This document shows, in pieces, positions 41,748 through 41,954 of a DNA stretch of 41,954 nt; positions within the stretch are counted from its first letter, which is position 1, and each line of letters starts with the position of its first letter. Source of the DNA: Eubacterium sp. (GTDB lineage: Bacteria > Bacillota > Clostridia > Lachnospirales > Lachnospiraceae). The stretch spans positions 1 to 41,954 of the forward strand of contig JAFVGA010000009.1 of assembly GCA_017475235.1 (NCBI GenBank), in the 5' to 3' direction. The notes below the pieces were generated by a model. That model saw only the letters and a list, made by a program, of their open reading frames with translations, made no database searches and was not told where the DNA came from. A program made the position numbers and the translations under genes.

Positions 41748-41954
41748 TTGGACAAATTTTTGGCCCTGACCGAAGAAAAGAGATTGACCATTCTCAATGC
41801 GGCGTTCCAGTGCTTCGGCAAGTTTGGTTATGAAAAAGCCTCAATCAATGATATTGCGGTAGCCGCACACATTTCCAAAGCGTCTGTGTTTCAGTATTTC
41901 GGCAGTAAAAAGCAGCTCTACATTTACCTACTGGAATACTGCAAGAAAATCATA
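41748..41954 (+). CDS. TetR/AcrR family regulator (5' part)
   Basis: The first 69 residues of a TetR-type repressor, cut by the window end. I use TTG at 41748, seven bases after AAGGAGG (41734-41740); the ATG at 41743 is in another frame and stops after 8 codons. The DNA-binding domain is typical: RLTILNAAFQCFGKFGYEKA (12-31), INDIAVAAHISKASVFQYFG (33-52) with the recognition helix, then SKKQLYIYLLEYC. The operators directly upstream suggest it represses itself. Composition is more GC-rich than the rest of the window, consistent with acquisition. The genes it controls, often an exporter, lie beyond the window. Confidence 0.88.
   Translation, partial: MDKFLALTEEKRLTILNAAFQCFGKFGYEKASINDIAVAAHISKASVFQYFGSKKQLYIYLLEYCKKII

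Noticed and set aside
1-41954. CRISPR array, tRNA or rRNA genes, insertion sequence.
   Set aside because: I found no regularly spaced repeats, cloverleaf with conserved tRNA arms, rRNA segments or transposase-like reading frame.

Overview
The window looks like chromosomal DNA of a low-GC, Gram-positive anaerobe of the class Clostridia. Reasons: AT-rich sequence with AGA-rich arginine coding, strong GGAGG ribosome binding sites, a two-cluster clostridial-type ferredoxin, the gdpP-rplI-dnaB order typical of Firmicutes, MutS2, YhaM, a VicRK/PhoPR-like two-component pair, and a large teichoic-acid-like gene cluster. I cannot name the genus from sequence alone.

Layout. 1-198: end of an unseen upstream gene (or nothing), a strong bidirectional terminator and a set of alternating GAGAC/GTCTC hairpins. 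196-1361 (minus): a GtrA flippase-like protein and a membrane-anchored protein of unknown function. 1505-4103 (plus): two tandem RimK-like ATP-grasp ligases, a DUF5662 protein and a HIT hydrolase. 4202-7811 (minus): a DUF6273 membrane protein, MurG and an LCP (LytR-CpsA-Psr) ligase. 7939-18280: the polymer cluster, comprising a WcaJ/WbaP-type initiating sugar-phosphate transferase, a GT2 glycosyltransferase, CDP-glycerol:glycerophosphotransferases (one of them on the minus strand), TagD, a GT2-glycerophosphotransferase fusion, and the TagG/TagH-like ABC exporter. 18293-20624: housekeeping genes (TSCPD protein, MTA/SAH nucleosidase, Pgi). 20641-29196: a second fusion enzyme, then a decoration module (YfhO, GT2, hexapeptide acyltransferase, GtrA, DegT aminotransferase). 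29255-33132: gdpP-rplI-dnaB. 33185-37634 (minus): ferredoxin, histidine kinase, response regulator, MutS2. 37721-40986 (plus): YhaM, an Lgt-like protein and an RlmD-type methyltransferase. 41100-41954: sequence of different, more GC-rich character, with a truncated Xre regulator and an autoregulated TetR gene, probably acquired DNA.

How the genes fit together (inference). TagD makes CDP-glycerol; the WcaJ-type enzyme loads the first sugar on the lipid carrier; GT2 enzymes and five glycerophosphotransferase domains build a phosphoglycerol-containing glycan; TagGH exports it; the LCP protein joins it to peptidoglycan, whose lipid II is completed by MurG. The YfhO-GT2-GtrA trio resembles the three-component systems that glycosylate teichoic acids outside the membrane, and the adjacent aminotransferase and acyltransferase suggest the added sugar could be an acylated amino sugar. 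The LCP/murG operon and the polymer operon diverge from interlocked promoters that share a -35 region.

Most unusual sequence-level observation: two bidirectional terminators 8.4 kb apart have different stems of the same 21-bp length but share a 14-nt loop sequence, and both are flanked by extra inverted repeats that run into the coding tails of the two converging genes.
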